Shown piece by piece: positions 17,312-26,272 of a DNA stretch of 64,000 nucleotides; within the stretch, counting starts at the first letter, position 1, and every line of letters begins with the position of its first letter. Both the position numbers and the translations under genes were made by a program. Origin of the DNA: CBDCFV01 sp965216425 (GTDB taxonomy: Bacteria > Chloroflexota > Dehalococcoidia > Lucifugimonadales > UBA3495). The DNA lies in NCBI GenBank assembly GCA_965216425.1, contig CBDCFV010000005.1, forward strand, positions 1,054,001 through 1,118,000. Reading direction: 5' to 3'. The notes under the pieces are model-generated. The model saw only the letters and a list, made by a program, of their open reading frames with translations, had not been told where the DNA came from and ran no database searches.

Positions 17312-18556
17312 CTAGGTTATAAACCTGGGAATCATATCACCCAGGGCGAAGCCAATACCGGCTGAAACAGCGCCGATACCCAATATCTCCAACCCTTGCA
17401 GGATGGGGGTTTTTTGTACCAACCGCCCTTTCCAACTCCCAAGGATGAACAACGCCAGCAACGCCGCGGCCACTGAAACCGATATCGCGACCCTGCCCTC
17501 GAACAGCACAAACGGAACAATCGGGATGACCGCGGCCGCGGCGAACGACAGTCCCATGGTGACAGCGTCCTTTATGGGACTGGCCGTGTCTTCAGGGCTT
17601 ATGCCCAACTCCTTTTCCAACAACGTATTCAGCCATAACTCTTTGTCTTGGGCCACTTCGTCGGCCAACTCTTGGGCTTCCTCGTAGGTCCGGCCCTCCC
17701 GTTGGAAGATAACTACAAGTTCTGCTAGTTCTTCCGCAGGTTTTTCCTCAATCTCCCGGGCTTCGCGGGCTATTTCCGCTCGCTTCACGTCCTGCTCTGC
17801 CCGTGACCCCAGAAAAGCGCCCGTAGCCATGGAAATCGTCCCGGCGGCGGCGGCGGCCAGCCCCGCCACTATTACCGCGGTGTAGTTGTCCAACGCCACA
17901 GCCAACGAAACGACCAATGCCACGGTGCTGAGGATTCCGTCCTGGGCGCCAAACACCACCTCTCGCAGCCTCCCCAGCGACGCTACCCGCCATTTCTCCC
18001 GGTCCACCTCTATGGCGGCCCTGACGAAGGTGTCCAAGTCGGGACGTTGGACAGGAACCACCACAGCGGGCGACTGGGCAGAGGGAGCTGGAACATCCGC
18101 GCGAGCTTGTGGGTGGCCGTTGTCATTGTCAGGGACGGCGGCCGCGGCTGCTTGCTTGGCCTCCAGGTCGGCAAGCGCCCTGGTGAAGGCTGTCAGGTGA
18201 TGACTCTCCCGCTCCATGGCCAGGGCGAAGGAGTCAGCCACTTCACCGCGGCCTTCCGCCCTGGCGTCCCCGATCATCCTGGGGTACATGGTGCTGAACT
18301 CTTTGGTTTCCCCTTCCGTAACCGTCTTCAGATTTTCTATCGTGGTGCCAATCTCGCCGGCGACGCGAAGATGGTTCATGCCGTGGATGTTTTCCGCTCC
18401 GGCGACTTCCTGGAATATTTGGGCCACCTCCGGGTGGCCTTCCGCCAAAGCCCGGTGGGCATAGGCGTTGTATTTCAGGTAAGCCAACGCCTCGCTTACA
18501 ATGGCGTTCCACAGGTTCTTGTCGGTCCTCGTCAACTCCCCAGGCTCGGTAACCAT
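17312..18556 (-). CDS. MbfA-like membrane-bound ferritin (ferritin-like domain + VIT1/CCC1)
   Basis: A 414-residue fusion. Residues 1-~140 form a rubrerythrin/ferritin-like four-helix domain with diiron-type ligands (SEALAYLKYNAYAHRA, AGAENIHGMNHL, AMERESHHL). After a Pro/Ala-rich linker, residues ~185-414 are a VIT1/CCC1 transporter with five membrane helices (LREVVFGAQDGILSTVALV first, IPIVPFVLF later). This is the architecture of MbfA, which exports iron (and eases peroxide stress) in rhizobia. ATG 18556 has AAAGGA upstream. Likely role: iron efflux, inferred from architecture. Confidence 0.85.
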   Translation of the reverse strand: MVTEPGELTRTDKNLWNAIVSEALAYLKYNAYAHRALAEGHPEVAQIFQEVAGAENIHGMNHLRVAGEIGTTIENLKTVTEGETKEFSTMYPRMIGDARAEGRGEVADSFALAMERESHHLTAFTRALADLEAKQAAAAAVPDNDNGHPQARADVPAPSAQSPAVVVPVQRPDLDTFVRAAIEVDREKWRVASLGRLREVVFGAQDGILSTVALVVSLAVALDNYTAVIVAGLAAAAAGTISMATGAFLGSRAEQDVKRAEIAREAREIEEKPAEELAELVVIFQREGRTYEEAQELADEVAQDKELWLNTLLEKELGISPEDTASPIKDAVTMGLSFAAAAVIPIVPFVLFEGRVAISVSVAAALLALFILGSWKGRLVQKTPILQGLEILGIGAVSAGIGFALGDMIPRFIT

Positions 18557-18636
18557 TCCAAATGTCCTTTCTTTTCTTTAAACTACAAACTACGTGCACG
18601 GTGGTCCGGCCGGTTTCTAGCGCTTGGTGTTCATTG

Positions 18637-18726
18637 TCTGAATCAGGATTTACCGGATTTCAGGATTCTCAAGATGGGCTCCTTTAATCCTGTTAATCCT
18701 TCAATCCTGAGAATCTTGATTCAGAC
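18637..18726. repeat. GTCTGAATCA-ended repeat, copy 1
   Basis: A 90-base element bounded by GTCTGAATCA and its exact complement TGATTCAGAC. Its interior also folds back (GATTCTCAAGAT against ATCCTGAGAATC). A second copy lies at 20286-20376. It occupies the gap between the MbfA-like and SnoaL-like genes. Confidence 0.8.
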
Positions 18727-18760
18727 GGTTGAATCCCAACCAAGTCCGGTCACCCCTGCA

Positions 18761-19156
18761 TCACATGCCCGGTGAAGCGTGGTGCGCCGTCATCCGCCAG
18801 CCGTCCTGGGTGCGGATGAAGATGTTGGTCGCCAACACGCCGAAATTGCTGGCGCGACCCCGCAGCACACTGGATATATTCTCAACGCAGGTCACCCAAC
18901 CAACGTCGCCATGCACCACAACATTGACGTAGCGAATGTTGAAGTGCATCAGCGTAGTGTTGTCGAATATGCCGGACCAACTGCTGCGAATAGTTTCCCA
19001 TCCAACTACTGGTTCCCAACCGGGGTGTACGCACAAAGCCGATGGAGATGTATCCCACAGGTCGTCCATCATCTGAATGTCGAGGGCGCCGAAGGCGTCG
19101 TAAAAGCGCTGGTTCGCCGCCTTTATCCCTTCTATGTCTGCCGCGTACGGGTCCAT
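18761..19156 (-). CDS. SnoaL-like (NTF2-fold) protein
   Basis: A 131-residue NTF2-fold protein. IKAANQRFYDAFGALDIQMM, LWDTSPSALCVHPGWEPVVG and the closing FIRTQDGWRMTAHHASPG are typical of the SnoaL/DUF4440 group, small cone-shaped proteins that bind or isomerise hydrophobic ligands. ATG 19156 is chosen because GGAGAGG lies 5 bases upstream. Its substrate is unknown. It is separated from the NIPSNAP gene by a terminator. Confidence 0.8.
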   Translation of the reverse strand: MDPYAADIEGIKAANQRFYDAFGALDIQMMDDLWDTSPSALCVHPGWEPVVGWETIRSSWSGIFDNTTLMHFNIRYVNVVVHGDVGWVTCVENISSVLRGRASNFGVLATNIFIRTQDGWRMTAHHASPGM

Positions 19157-19192
19157 TTTACCTCTCCTCGCCCCGACCTTTGCCATTTATAA

Positions 19193-19229
19193 AATTCCCC
19201 CATCCTTCAGTCAAAAAGATGGGGGAATT
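19193..19229 (-). terminator. Rho-independent terminator after the NIPSNAP gene
   Basis: A perfect 12-base-pair stem (AATTCCCCCATC with GATGGGGGAATT) and a 13-base loop, followed on the minus strand by TTTAT. It lies 53 bases past the NIPSNAP stop. Confidence 0.8.
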
Positions 19230-19281
19230 GCCGGTTGTTGCGGTACAGCCTGTACCGGCCTTGTATGAGCGTTAGACCGGG

Positions 19282-19902
19282 TTAATGCATCGGAGAGAAC
19301 GACGAAGGAACCACGATTTTGTTCTCCTGCTTCACCAGGAACTCCCGGGTTGGGGGCGGCCAATGGGAGTTCTTGCCGGCTTCCTCTCGTATTTGGTTGC
19401 GATGCTCCAGGTCCTTGTACGGCCAGATGTGCAGCCATTTGTTAAGGTTGCCAAGCTCGGTGGACATCGCGGCCGCCAAGGGCGAATACTCTTCCCGGTG
19501 GGGGATGGCTTCCGACCACCGCTTGATCACTTCACCCATGGACCCGGTAGCGTAGGTGTAGGTCCGCATCTCGTAAATGTTGCCCAAAGCTTGGTCGCCC
19601 CCCAACGGGCGCATGAACGGGGCCGGGTTCCATATCTCCGACTCCATGTTCACGTACATTTCCGGCGGGTTGGCGGGGGGCCATTCCGGGTCATGGGCGG
19701 CCTCTGCCCGGATCCTGTTGCGCTCCTCAACGCTTTCGTAGGGCCAAACATGGATAACTTGGTTCAACGGGCCGATGTCGGTATGCCAGAAAGCGCCCAG
19801 CTTGGAATATTTTTCCCTGGCTGGCAACGCCTTGGCGAAGTTTTCCTCGAATTGGCCGACCGACCCTGGTTTCAAAGTATAGGTCCTTACTTCGTAAATC
19901 AT
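19282..19902 (-). CDS. NIPSNAP family protein, two tandem domains
   Basis: A 206-residue protein with two NIPSNAP (ferredoxin-like, dimeric alpha-beta barrel) domains: residues ~1-100 begin YEVRTYTLKPGSVGQFEENF and residues ~108-206 begin YEMRTYTYATGSMGEVIKRW. Each has the WPY motif (HVWPYESVEERNRI, HIWPYKDLEHRNQI). Function in bacteria is not established; it is commonly found with aromatic or xenobiotic degradation genes, as here with VOC and flavin monooxygenase genes. ATG 19902 has AAGGAG upstream. Confidence 0.88.
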   Translation of the reverse strand: MIYEVRTYTLKPGSVGQFEENFAKALPAREKYSKLGAFWHTDIGPLNQVIHVWPYESVEERNRIRAEAAHDPEWPPANPPEMYVNMESEIWNPAPFMRPLGGDQALGNIYEMRTYTYATGSMGEVIKRWSEAIPHREEYSPLAAAMSTELGNLNKWLHIWPYKDLEHRNQIREEAGKNSHWPPPTREFLVKQENKIVVPSSFSPMH

Positions 19903-19929
19903 GACCACTCCTTTTGCTGATAGGTCTGG

Positions 19930-20004
19930 CTGCGCTGCCCTGCCATGCGGCTAGCTGCGCTGCCCTGCCATGCGGCTAGCTGCGCTGCCCTGCCATGCGG
20001 CTAG
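19930..20004. repeat. Three perfect 25-bp tandem repeats
   Basis: The unit begins CTGCGCTGCCCTGCCATGCG and ends GCTAG; three identical copies lie end to end just upstream of the NIPSNAP gene start. No coding function is evident. Confidence 0.95.
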
Positions 20005-20096
20005 CTGGGGCGCCCCGGCGAATAAACGGAGGCGGGCAGACGTGCCTAGTGTAGCAAAATCCCCATTTGCGGGCAAACCGGAGACACCGGGGATCA

Positions 20097-20246
20097 GGGC
20101 CTTTTCATTATCTCGTCTTTCCCGCGCAGGCGGGAATCCATATGGTCCCGCCACGAGAAGGTTGCCATAGGCCACAGTCGTGTAGGTTCCCGCTTTCGCG
20201 GGAAAGACGAGACCCATTTAACCCAATCCGGAAAATGAAAAGGCCT
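20097..20246 (+). repeat. MITE-like composite repeat, copy 2
   Basis: The same ~150-base element as at 16126, ends GGGCCTTTTCATT and AATGAAAAGGCCT, with the two internal CCCGC...GCGGGA palindromes. Flanking sequences differ from copy 1, so the ends are well defined. Confidence 0.85.
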
Positions 20247-20285
20247 TGCACCGGGGATGGGACCAAAAGCAGTTGCGACGCGATT

Positions 20286-20376
20286 GTCTGAATCAAGATT
20301 CTCAAGATGGCCGCCTTTAATCCTGCCAATCCCTCAATCCTGAGAGTCTTGGAATCCAGTAAATCCTGATTCAGAC
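20286..20376. repeat. GTCTGAATCA-ended repeat, copy 2
   Basis: Bounded by GTCTGAATCA and TGATTCAGAC, with the same core as copy 1 (CCTTTAATCCTG, CAATCCTGAGA) but with its inner parts rearranged. Confidence 0.75.
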
Positions 20377-20429
20377 AATTACACCTCAAAGTTCCAATGT
20401 CGTAGTTCGCTTCTCGTCCTGTTCACCAA

Positions 20430-20760
20430 TATGAACAAACTCTGTGGTTCTTATGACACTTGCCCCTTTCCAACTCCGGTGACGCTGGCTTACCATAGAA
20501 ACCTGTCTAACTGACACTACAGCGTAGAAACGCCAAGGCCCATTCGGCATGAAGATACCGTGACACAGACAGAATGATACAAAACGGCACAATTCCAGGC
20601 CCATAAGTGGTTTCCGCCGACCCAAAGTGACTCACATAGCCGGAAATTCATCCCGGTCGCCAAAGCTGGATGACACACAATGTAACGGAATGTCACGGAA
20701 ATCAAACAAACGGCCCGCCGAAGCAGGGTTTCAGCCTGCGGGCCGCAGCCCTGCTTCGTC
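20430..20760 (-). repeat. TGTCATT-rich ~300-bp repeat, copy 1
   Basis: Read on the minus strand it has GTGTGTCATCCAGCTTTGG near its start, several further TGTCA/TATCATT words, and ends GGAGTTGGAAAGGGGCAAGTG. The same order of motifs recurs at 29790-30065 and 51500-51765. No conserved open frame was found. With the repeats before it, this fills the 950-base gene-free stretch upstream of the VOC gene. Confidence 0.6.
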
Positions 20761-20854
20761 ATCCGCAACTATTGGCAAACCACTACCACCGGCGTATAGT
20801 ACGCGTCAATAAAGGCTCAACTGCGTTGAGCTGTCAATAAGGAGAGGAGGAAGT

Positions 20855-21304
20855 ATGCCATCACCAAAGAGAGTCGGCCACCTCGTCATAAACGTCAGAG
20901 ACCAGGAAGCTTCGACCAAGTTCTACACGGAAGTTCTGGGGTTTGAGGTCGCAGTCGACCGCCCGGGATTCGGCACCTTTCTGACCTGCGGCAAGATTCA
21001 CCACGATTTGGCCCTGTTCCAAGCCGCGCCCGACGCCGAGCCGGTGAAGGAAGGCGCCTTGGGGCTCAACCACATGGCCCTTCAGGTAGAAGACTTCGAA
21101 ACTCTGACCGCATACTACCACAAGCTCCAGGATCATGGCACGGAGATGCGCACGACCGACCACAGCATGACCAAGAGCATCTACATCAAGGACCCGGATG
21201 GCAACGGCATCGAGTTGTTCTGCAACAGCTTCGACGAGGCATCTGACGGATTGGCCGAGATGCGCCGCCCCGGCAGGAAAAACACGGAGTTGGTTTTCAG
21301 CTAG
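20855..21304 (+). CDS. VOC-superfamily (glyoxalase/dioxygenase fold) protein
   Basis: A 149-residue two-module VOC protein. The first module (VGHLVINVRDQEASTKFYTE) supplies a metal His; the second shows LNHMALQVEDFETL and KDPDGNGIELFC with the metal His and Glu. The set His/His/Glu fits type I extradiol dioxygenases or glyoxalase-like lyases. GGAGAGGAGG lies before ATG 20855. A terminator follows the gene, so it is likely monocistronic. Confidence 0.88.
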   Translation: MPSPKRVGHLVINVRDQEASTKFYTEVLGFEVAVDRPGFGTFLTCGKIHHDLALFQAAPDAEPVKEGALGLNHMALQVEDFETLTAYYHKLQDHGTEMRTTDHSMTKSIYIKDPDGNGIELFCNSFDEASDGLAEMRRPGRKNTELVFS

Positions 21305-21365
21305 GTCCTGTTGCTCCTCGGTAAGGGGACTGACGGGGACTCCCCGGACTGCTTTTACTATAGTG

Positions 21366-21400
21366 ATGGGACCGGCCCAAACCGGTCCCATTCTTCTTTA
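21366..21400 (+). terminator. Rho-independent terminator after the VOC gene
   Basis: A 10-base-pair stem ATGGGACCGG/CCGGTCCCAT with a six-base loop, followed by TTCTTCTTT. Confidence 0.8.
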
Positions 21401-21456
21401 CCAAGACTTGCGGTACTTCGCCCCACATTAAGCCGAGTATAAGCGAGAGGTGTCGT

Positions 21457-22530
21457 ATGGGAAACTTGGAGTTTGCGCTGTGGGACGGCTTCGGGATCCA
21501 GGACATGGCCCAGTCGGCGACGGTCGCGGAGGTTTACGACCAGCACATTAGGGAGGCCGTGCTGGCCGAGGAGTTGGGCTACCACTCTTACTACATCATC
21601 GAGCACCAGAACTCCCATGTAGGGCAGAACACCGCGCCCAGCGTATACCTGTCGGCGGTGGCCCAACGCACCAGCAAGCTGCGAATCGGCGTGATGATCT
21701 ATCAGTTGCCCTTTTACAACCCGATGCGGCTGGCCCAGGAAGCGGCCATGCTCGACCAGTTGTCCCACGGGCGGCTGGAGTTCGGCACCGGCATCGGCGT
21801 GGCCGAACATGAGTTCATCCGGTGGAACCTTCCCTTCTTCGAAAGGCAGAAAATGGCCAGCGAGGCGCTGGAGATCATCGTCAAAGCGTGGACACAGGAA
21901 GATGTTACCCATAACGGCGAGTACTGGCAGTACGACGAAGCCTTGCCGGTGCCCAAGCCGTTTCAGCAACCTCACCCCCCGATTTGGGTGGGCGCCCATA
22001 GTCCCGCATCGTTGGAATACGCGGCTAGGAACAATTTCAACGTTTCCCAAAACTTGGACGTTGACCCTGTAGTGGCTGAAAAGTTCGATCATTTTCGCAA
22101 CGTTTGGCAGGAGTGCGGGCACCCCGGACCAATGCCGCGCACCTTTCTTATGCGCGCTGTCCACGTGGCCGAGACCGATGAGTTAGCGCGCAAGCAGGCC
22201 GAACAGCCCCTTCTGACATCCCGGACGGCAGGAAGAGACGGCATAGCCAAGACACGCATTGGCTTCAAGGGCAACCAGGACACTCCCACTAACCAGGAAC
22301 TGGCGCGGGTGTTTCAGGGAATGGGCACGTCTTACGACTTTTGGATTGACAACGGCTTGGCCTTGGTTGGCAGCCCGGAGACGGTGGCCCGCAAGCTCAA
22401 AGAGCAGCACGAACTGGTTGGGTATGACATTTTCTGCGCTAATCACCGGTTCGGGGCCATGCCCGTGGAGCAAACGATGAAGTCGTTGAGGATGTTCGGA
22501 GAAGAAGTTATACCGGCCCTCTCCCAATGA
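21457..22530 (+). CDS. LLM-class flavin-dependent monooxygenase
   Basis: A 357-residue luciferase-like TIM-barrel enzyme using F420H2 or FMNH2. AEELGYHSYYIIEHQNS, RIGVMIYQLPFYNPMRLAQE and LDQLSHGRLEFGTGIGV are the usual bacterial-luciferase strands and cofactor loop; the C-terminal AAA-like segment ends SLRMFGEEVIPAL. It is full length, with GAGAGG before ATG 21457. Substrate unknown. It is one of three such paralogues here, the others being at 23389 and 35038. Confidence 0.9.
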   Translation: MGNLEFALWDGFGIQDMAQSATVAEVYDQHIREAVLAEELGYHSYYIIEHQNSHVGQNTAPSVYLSAVAQRTSKLRIGVMIYQLPFYNPMRLAQEAAMLDQLSHGRLEFGTGIGVAEHEFIRWNLPFFERQKMASEALEIIVKAWTQEDVTHNGEYWQYDEALPVPKPFQQPHPPIWVGAHSPASLEYAARNNFNVSQNLDVDPVVAEKFDHFRNVWQECGHPGPMPRTFLMRAVHVAETDELARKQAEQPLLTSRTAGRDGIAKTRIGFKGNQDTPTNQELARVFQGMGTSYDFWIDNGLALVGSPETVARKLKEQHELVGYDIFCANHRFGAMPVEQTMKSLRMFGEEVIPALSQ

Positions 22531-22606
22531 GCGAACGGCGTCTACTCACTCGGAACGGTGCTTGGATTCCCGCCGTCTCGAGAGAGGCTATGGAGTGCTT
22601 GGAAAG

Positions 22607-23392
22607 ATGGCGGGTGGCGCTTTGATCGGCGCTCTCATTGTTGACTTGGACGGCACCCTCATAGACCCCAGCGAAAGGGTGTCGGCCAGGGTAAAAGATG
22701 CGGTGGGGAAGTTGGCCCAGCGGATTCCGGTGTCCATCGCCACTGGGCGGGAGAGCCGTCAAACCATCGAATACGCCAACCAAATTGGTTTGACGTCCCC
22801 ACAGATTTGCGACGGCGGAGCCAGAATTGTAGACTCCTCCAGCGCCGAAATCCTGTGGTTCAGCCCATTGGACCCGGCCAATGCGGAAATGGTTGTGCGC
22901 TATCTGCACCGAAATGACGTCGCTTTGATGGCAACCTATCCCGCCGGTTCAGTCAAGAGTATGGAGGAGGTCAACGGCTGGGACATGGTAAGGGTGTCCG
23001 CGTTGGATATGACGGAAGAAACAGCCAATGCGGTGGTAGCCGAGTTGAGCGGCTATGGCGATATGCAGGTCATCAAGGTGTACTTGCCCTACAACGACCT
23101 TTGGGCAGTGGACTTCACTCGCAAAGGGGTGGACAAAGGCGCTGCCGCAGGGCAACTGATGTCGATGCTGGGTACCCGGATAGAAGACACGATTGCCGCG
23201 GGAGACAGCTACAACGACTTGCCCATGCTAAGGGTTTGCGGATCTCGGATCGTGATGGGCAACGCCCCGGACGAGTTGAAGGCGTTGGCCGACTACATTG
23301 CCCCATCCGCCGAGGAGGACGGACTGGCGCAGGCTATCGAAGAGTTCATTCTGCCCCGGCTTGGACCCGGGGCAGAAAACGACGCGGGTTAA
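22607..23392 (+). CDS. Cof-type HAD-superfamily phosphatase
   Basis: About 261 residues. Motif I is IVDLDGTLID, motif II STATGRES-like (VSIATGRESRQT), the conserved Lys follows in FTRKGVDKGAAAGQL, and motif IV is AAGDSYNDLPML. The C2-type cap lies between motifs II and III. Such enzymes dephosphorylate sugar phosphates or flavin precursors. The start is uncertain: ATG 22607 matches the domain start but its GGAAAG is very close; a TTG at 22562 is possible. The 3' end overlaps the convergent monooxygenase gene by four bases. Confidence 0.85.
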   Translation: MAGGALIGALIVDLDGTLIDPSERVSARVKDAVGKLAQRIPVSIATGRESRQTIEYANQIGLTSPQICDGGARIVDSSSAEILWFSPLDPANAEMVVRYLHRNDVALMATYPAGSVKSMEEVNGWDMVRVSALDMTEETANAVVAELSGYGDMQVIKVYLPYNDLWAVDFTRKGVDKGAAAGQLMSMLGTRIEDTIAAGDSYNDLPMLRVCGSRIVMGNAPDELKALADYIAPSAEEDGLAQAIEEFILPRLGPGAENDAG

Positions 23393-24471
23393 GACAGGGC
23401 GGGTATCACTTCCTGATTGAACAACTTCAGGGAGTTGAGCACCCGGTCTTGCGGTATCAGCCCGCCAACGTTCATCTCTGTGATAACGCCCGACAGTTGC
23501 AACTCCGACTGTATATCCGCCAACTGCCGCGCCACCGATTCCGGGCTGCCGTAAGCCAGCCGGTCCCGCAGCAGGTCCTCGTAGGTCACTTGGGCTAATC
23601 GCTGACCGCGCTCTATCCGTTCCTCAGAGGCCGTCGCCCCCGCGTCGGTAGACGAGGCAGCGAAGTTTTGCGCCATTCGGCGATAGGAGCGCATGGTGCT
23701 GGCCTGGGCCTCTTTAAGCGCTATCTCGTCGGTCTCCGCCACGTATACAGGAATTCGCAGCAGAACGTCACCCTCTCCGGCGTGGCCCCCGTCTCGCCAA
23801 GCCTGCCGGTACACATCTAGGTTACGCACCAGGTCGGGACGGTCCATGCCTCGAAGCCCCACGAAGATGTTGTGTCCCTGTTCGCCCACCCTGGGAAACG
23901 TGTCGACAGTTGTGGCGGCGATCCTCACCGGCGGGTATGGCTGCTGGTAAGGCTTGGGCAGGACGCAAACGTTGTCGAAAGAATAATACTTCCCTTGGTG
24001 TGAAAACCGTTCGTTGGTCCAAGCCGCCAGGATGACGTCCAAGCACTCCTGGAACCTTTCCCGGCTTTCTCCGTAGGGAATGCCATAGCCTTCGTAGGAG
24101 CGTGCGAACCCGCTGCGCCCGACGCCGAAATCGAACCGTCCGCGGCTGACCTGATCGACTGTGGCAACCTCCTCGGCCATGCGGATAGGGTGGTTCAGGG
24201 GCAGCACGTTGACTGCTATTCCAATCCTGAGCCGTTCGGTGCGGGCGGCGATGGCGCTGGCCATGATGAGGGGGGCTGACACTATTGACGGTATGCCCGC
24301 GCCTTGGTCGTCCAAGGGGTTGAGCGGCGCGGCGAAGTGCCTTTCGGCAAGCCAGACCCCGTCCATGCCCCCGGACTCGGCCGCGTCCACCAAGTTGAAC
24401 GCCTCCGAAAAGGCGTCTTCTTGTGTCGTGCCGTACCTGTAATCGCATTCCATTATCATGCCGAAGTGCAT
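23389..24471 (-). CDS. LLM-class flavin-dependent monooxygenase
   Basis: A 360-residue luciferase-like monooxygenase. LAERHFAAPLNPL, ERLRIGIAVNVLPLNHPIRM and VDQVSRGRFDFGVGRSGFAR are the cofactor and substrate-channel strands; GKYYSFDNVCVLPKPYQQPYPP is the usual central loop. GGAGG precedes ATG 24471. It is divergent in sequence from the paralogue at 21457, so not a recent duplicate. Its upstream neighbour in the same direction is a VOC protein, consistent with a degradative unit. Confidence 0.9.
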   Translation of the reverse strand: MHFGMIMECDYRYGTTQEDAFSEAFNLVDAAESGGMDGVWLAERHFAAPLNPLDDQGAGIPSIVSAPLIMASAIAARTERLRIGIAVNVLPLNHPIRMAEEVATVDQVSRGRFDFGVGRSGFARSYEGYGIPYGESRERFQECLDVILAAWTNERFSHQGKYYSFDNVCVLPKPYQQPYPPVRIAATTVDTFPRVGEQGHNIFVGLRGMDRPDLVRNLDVYRQAWRDGGHAGEGDVLLRIPVYVAETDEIALKEAQASTMRSYRRMAQNFAASSTDAGATASEERIERGQRLAQVTYEDLLRDRLAYGSPESVARQLADIQSELQLSGVITEMNVGGLIPQDRVLNSLKLFNQEVIPALS

Positions 24472-24544
24472 GTGTTACCTCCATGCCGTTCCCTTGAGAA
24501 CGGCCGTCGTCGTTGCTGAAGGGTCTTGAGATCCGTTAAGGGAG

Positions 24545-24988
24545 CTATACGGATGCCTCTTCCAAGCTCCGATGGTACTCACCCTCCCAACTTCCCTTTC
24601 GGAACATCTCCAGGTCCTCGAAATAAGCTTCGTTGCCGTTGCCGTCGGGATCGGAGAAGTAGATCCCGACGGAAAAGACGTTGGACCGTACCTGCTCAAT
24701 TTCCACTCCGTGGCCCTTGAGTTGGTTGTACATGGCTTGCAGGTCTTCAAACGAAGACATTTCCCAAGCGAAGTGGTTTGTCCCAACCAGGTTCTGGTCC
24801 GCCGGCAAAGCGTCCGAGCCCATTGCCCTGATTGCCAGTTCGTGGGAATGCTCGCGGGCGCTCATGAAGGTGGTGGCGCCACGGCGGCGGGTTACATGCA
24901 AACCCAGCGCTTCGGTATAGAACTTCTCCGCCCGCTCCAGATCGCTGACCCGGATGTTGGCGTGACCCAGCTGCATCGGCTTTACCAT
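24545..24988 (-). CDS. VOC-superfamily protein (catechol-dioxygenase-like)
   Basis: A 147-residue protein. LGHANIRVSDLERAEKFYTEALG carries the first metal His, VGTNHFAWEMSSFEDLQAMY the second, and YFSDPDGNGNEAYFED a C-terminal acidic ligand. ATG 24988 is chosen over an upstream frame extension because of GAGGAG 8 bases away and the domain start. Probably an extradiol dioxygenase or lyase; substrate unknown. Confidence 0.85.
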   Translation of the reverse strand: MVKPMQLGHANIRVSDLERAEKFYTEALGLHVTRRRGATTFMSAREHSHELAIRAMGSDALPADQNLVGTNHFAWEMSSFEDLQAMYNQLKGHGVEIEQVRSNVFSVGIYFSDPDGNGNEAYFEDLEMFRKGSWEGEYHRSLEEASV

Positions 24989-25204
24989 CGTTCCACTCCT
25001 CAGCATCAAATCTGCATTGGCCAATTTTAGCACGCTCGGGCGGCTTGGTGAGCCAATGGCACAAGGACCCATCGGGATTGACGCAAAAGTCCCTCCCAAC
25101 TATGCTGACGCCTACAAGCTTGGAGCGGCACGGCGCCAATGTCCTCGGAGAACCCCAGTCCATAAGCCTTCTCCGTTGAGAGAAGGGACCTTAAGGAGGA
25201 ACCG

Positions 25205-26272
25205 ATGGCTATAACGCTATCCCATGGTGGGGACACCATCTTCTCATCAAAGTCCAGGTCCGACGAAGTTCTGGTCGGCACCAAGGACGGCTTGGCGTTT
25301 CTGAAACGAAACGGCGACGGGTGGAACGAGACCCACCGGGCGTTGCCCGACAAGCACATACACGCCATCATCGTTGAACCGGAGAGCGGCGCGATCATAG
25401 TGGGCGCAACCCACGATACCGTGTACGTCAGCGAGGACGGGGGGCAGACCTGGGAACGGCGGGACGACGGGATTACCCAGCACGACGTTTACAGTCTCGC
25501 GGCCAAACGCGTCAATGGTAAGACGCGAATCTTCGCCGGCACCCAGCCGGCCCACCTGTTCTACAGCGACGACCTAGGCCGTCATTGGGCGGAGCTTCCG
25601 GCGTTGCGTTCAGTGGATACGTCCAGTTGGCACTTCCCCGGGCCTCCTCACATAGCGCACACCAAGCACATCAATTTCCATCCCGACGAACCGGAGACAT
25701 TGTTCATCGGCATTGAGGTTGGCGGCCTGCAAAAGAGCTCAGACGGCGGCAAGACGTTCAAGACAGTCCCCGGAATGGACGACGACGTTCACCGCACGGT
25801 GATAAATCCGCTGAACCCAGACCGCATGTACATCACCGGCGGCGATGGGTTGTACGTTACGTCGGACGGCGGGGACTCCTGGGAGCATTGGGCCACCACT
25901 GAGCACGAACTTGGGGCATACCCGGACCTGTTGGTGCTCCACCCGCGTCGACCGGACTTGGTGTTTGTAGCCGCCGCCCAATACGGGCCCGGATCGTGGC
26001 CCCAGACCCACTTTGCAGGAAGCCGCATTTCTCGCAGCACTGACGGCGGCAGGACGTGGGAACACTTGCGAAACGGACTGCCGGACCGGATGCAATCGGC
26101 GGTAGAGGCCATGAGCTTGGAAGACTGGGGCGAGTCCTTCTCCGTCTTCGCCGCAACAGCTTCCGGCGAGGTCTGGTGCAGCGAAGACGGCGGCGACAGT
26201 TGGTCACAAATCGTCAGCAACCTGCCCCCAATTTCAAAGGGAAACCACTACGCCATGCTTACGACGGCGTAG
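25205..26272 (+). CDS. BNR/Asp-box beta-propeller protein
   Basis: A 355-residue protein with repeated Asp-box motifs: SEDGGQTWER (~80), SDDLGRHWAE (~120), SSDGGKTFKT (~180), TSDGGDSWEH (~220), STDGGRTWEH (~280) and SEDGGDSWSQ (~340). These give a six- or seven-bladed sialidase/VPS10-like propeller. No signal peptide or catalytic sialidase residues were seen, so it is more likely a binding or photosystem-stability-factor-like protein than an enzyme. Its last 14 bases overlap the convergent UGSC gene. Confidence 0.82.
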   Translation: MAITLSHGGDTIFSSKSRSDEVLVGTKDGLAFLKRNGDGWNETHRALPDKHIHAIIVEPESGAIIVGATHDTVYVSEDGGQTWERRDDGITQHDVYSLAAKRVNGKTRIFAGTQPAHLFYSDDLGRHWAELPALRSVDTSSWHFPGPPHIAHTKHINFHPDEPETLFIGIEVGGLQKSSDGGKTFKTVPGMDDDVHRTVINPLNPDRMYITGGDGLYVTSDGGDSWEHWATTEHELGAYPDLLVLHPRRPDLVFVAAAQYGPGSWPQTHFAGSRISRSTDGGRTWEHLRNGLPDRMQSAVEAMSLEDWGESFSVFAATASGEVWCSEDGGDSWSQIVSNLPPISKGNHYAMLTTA

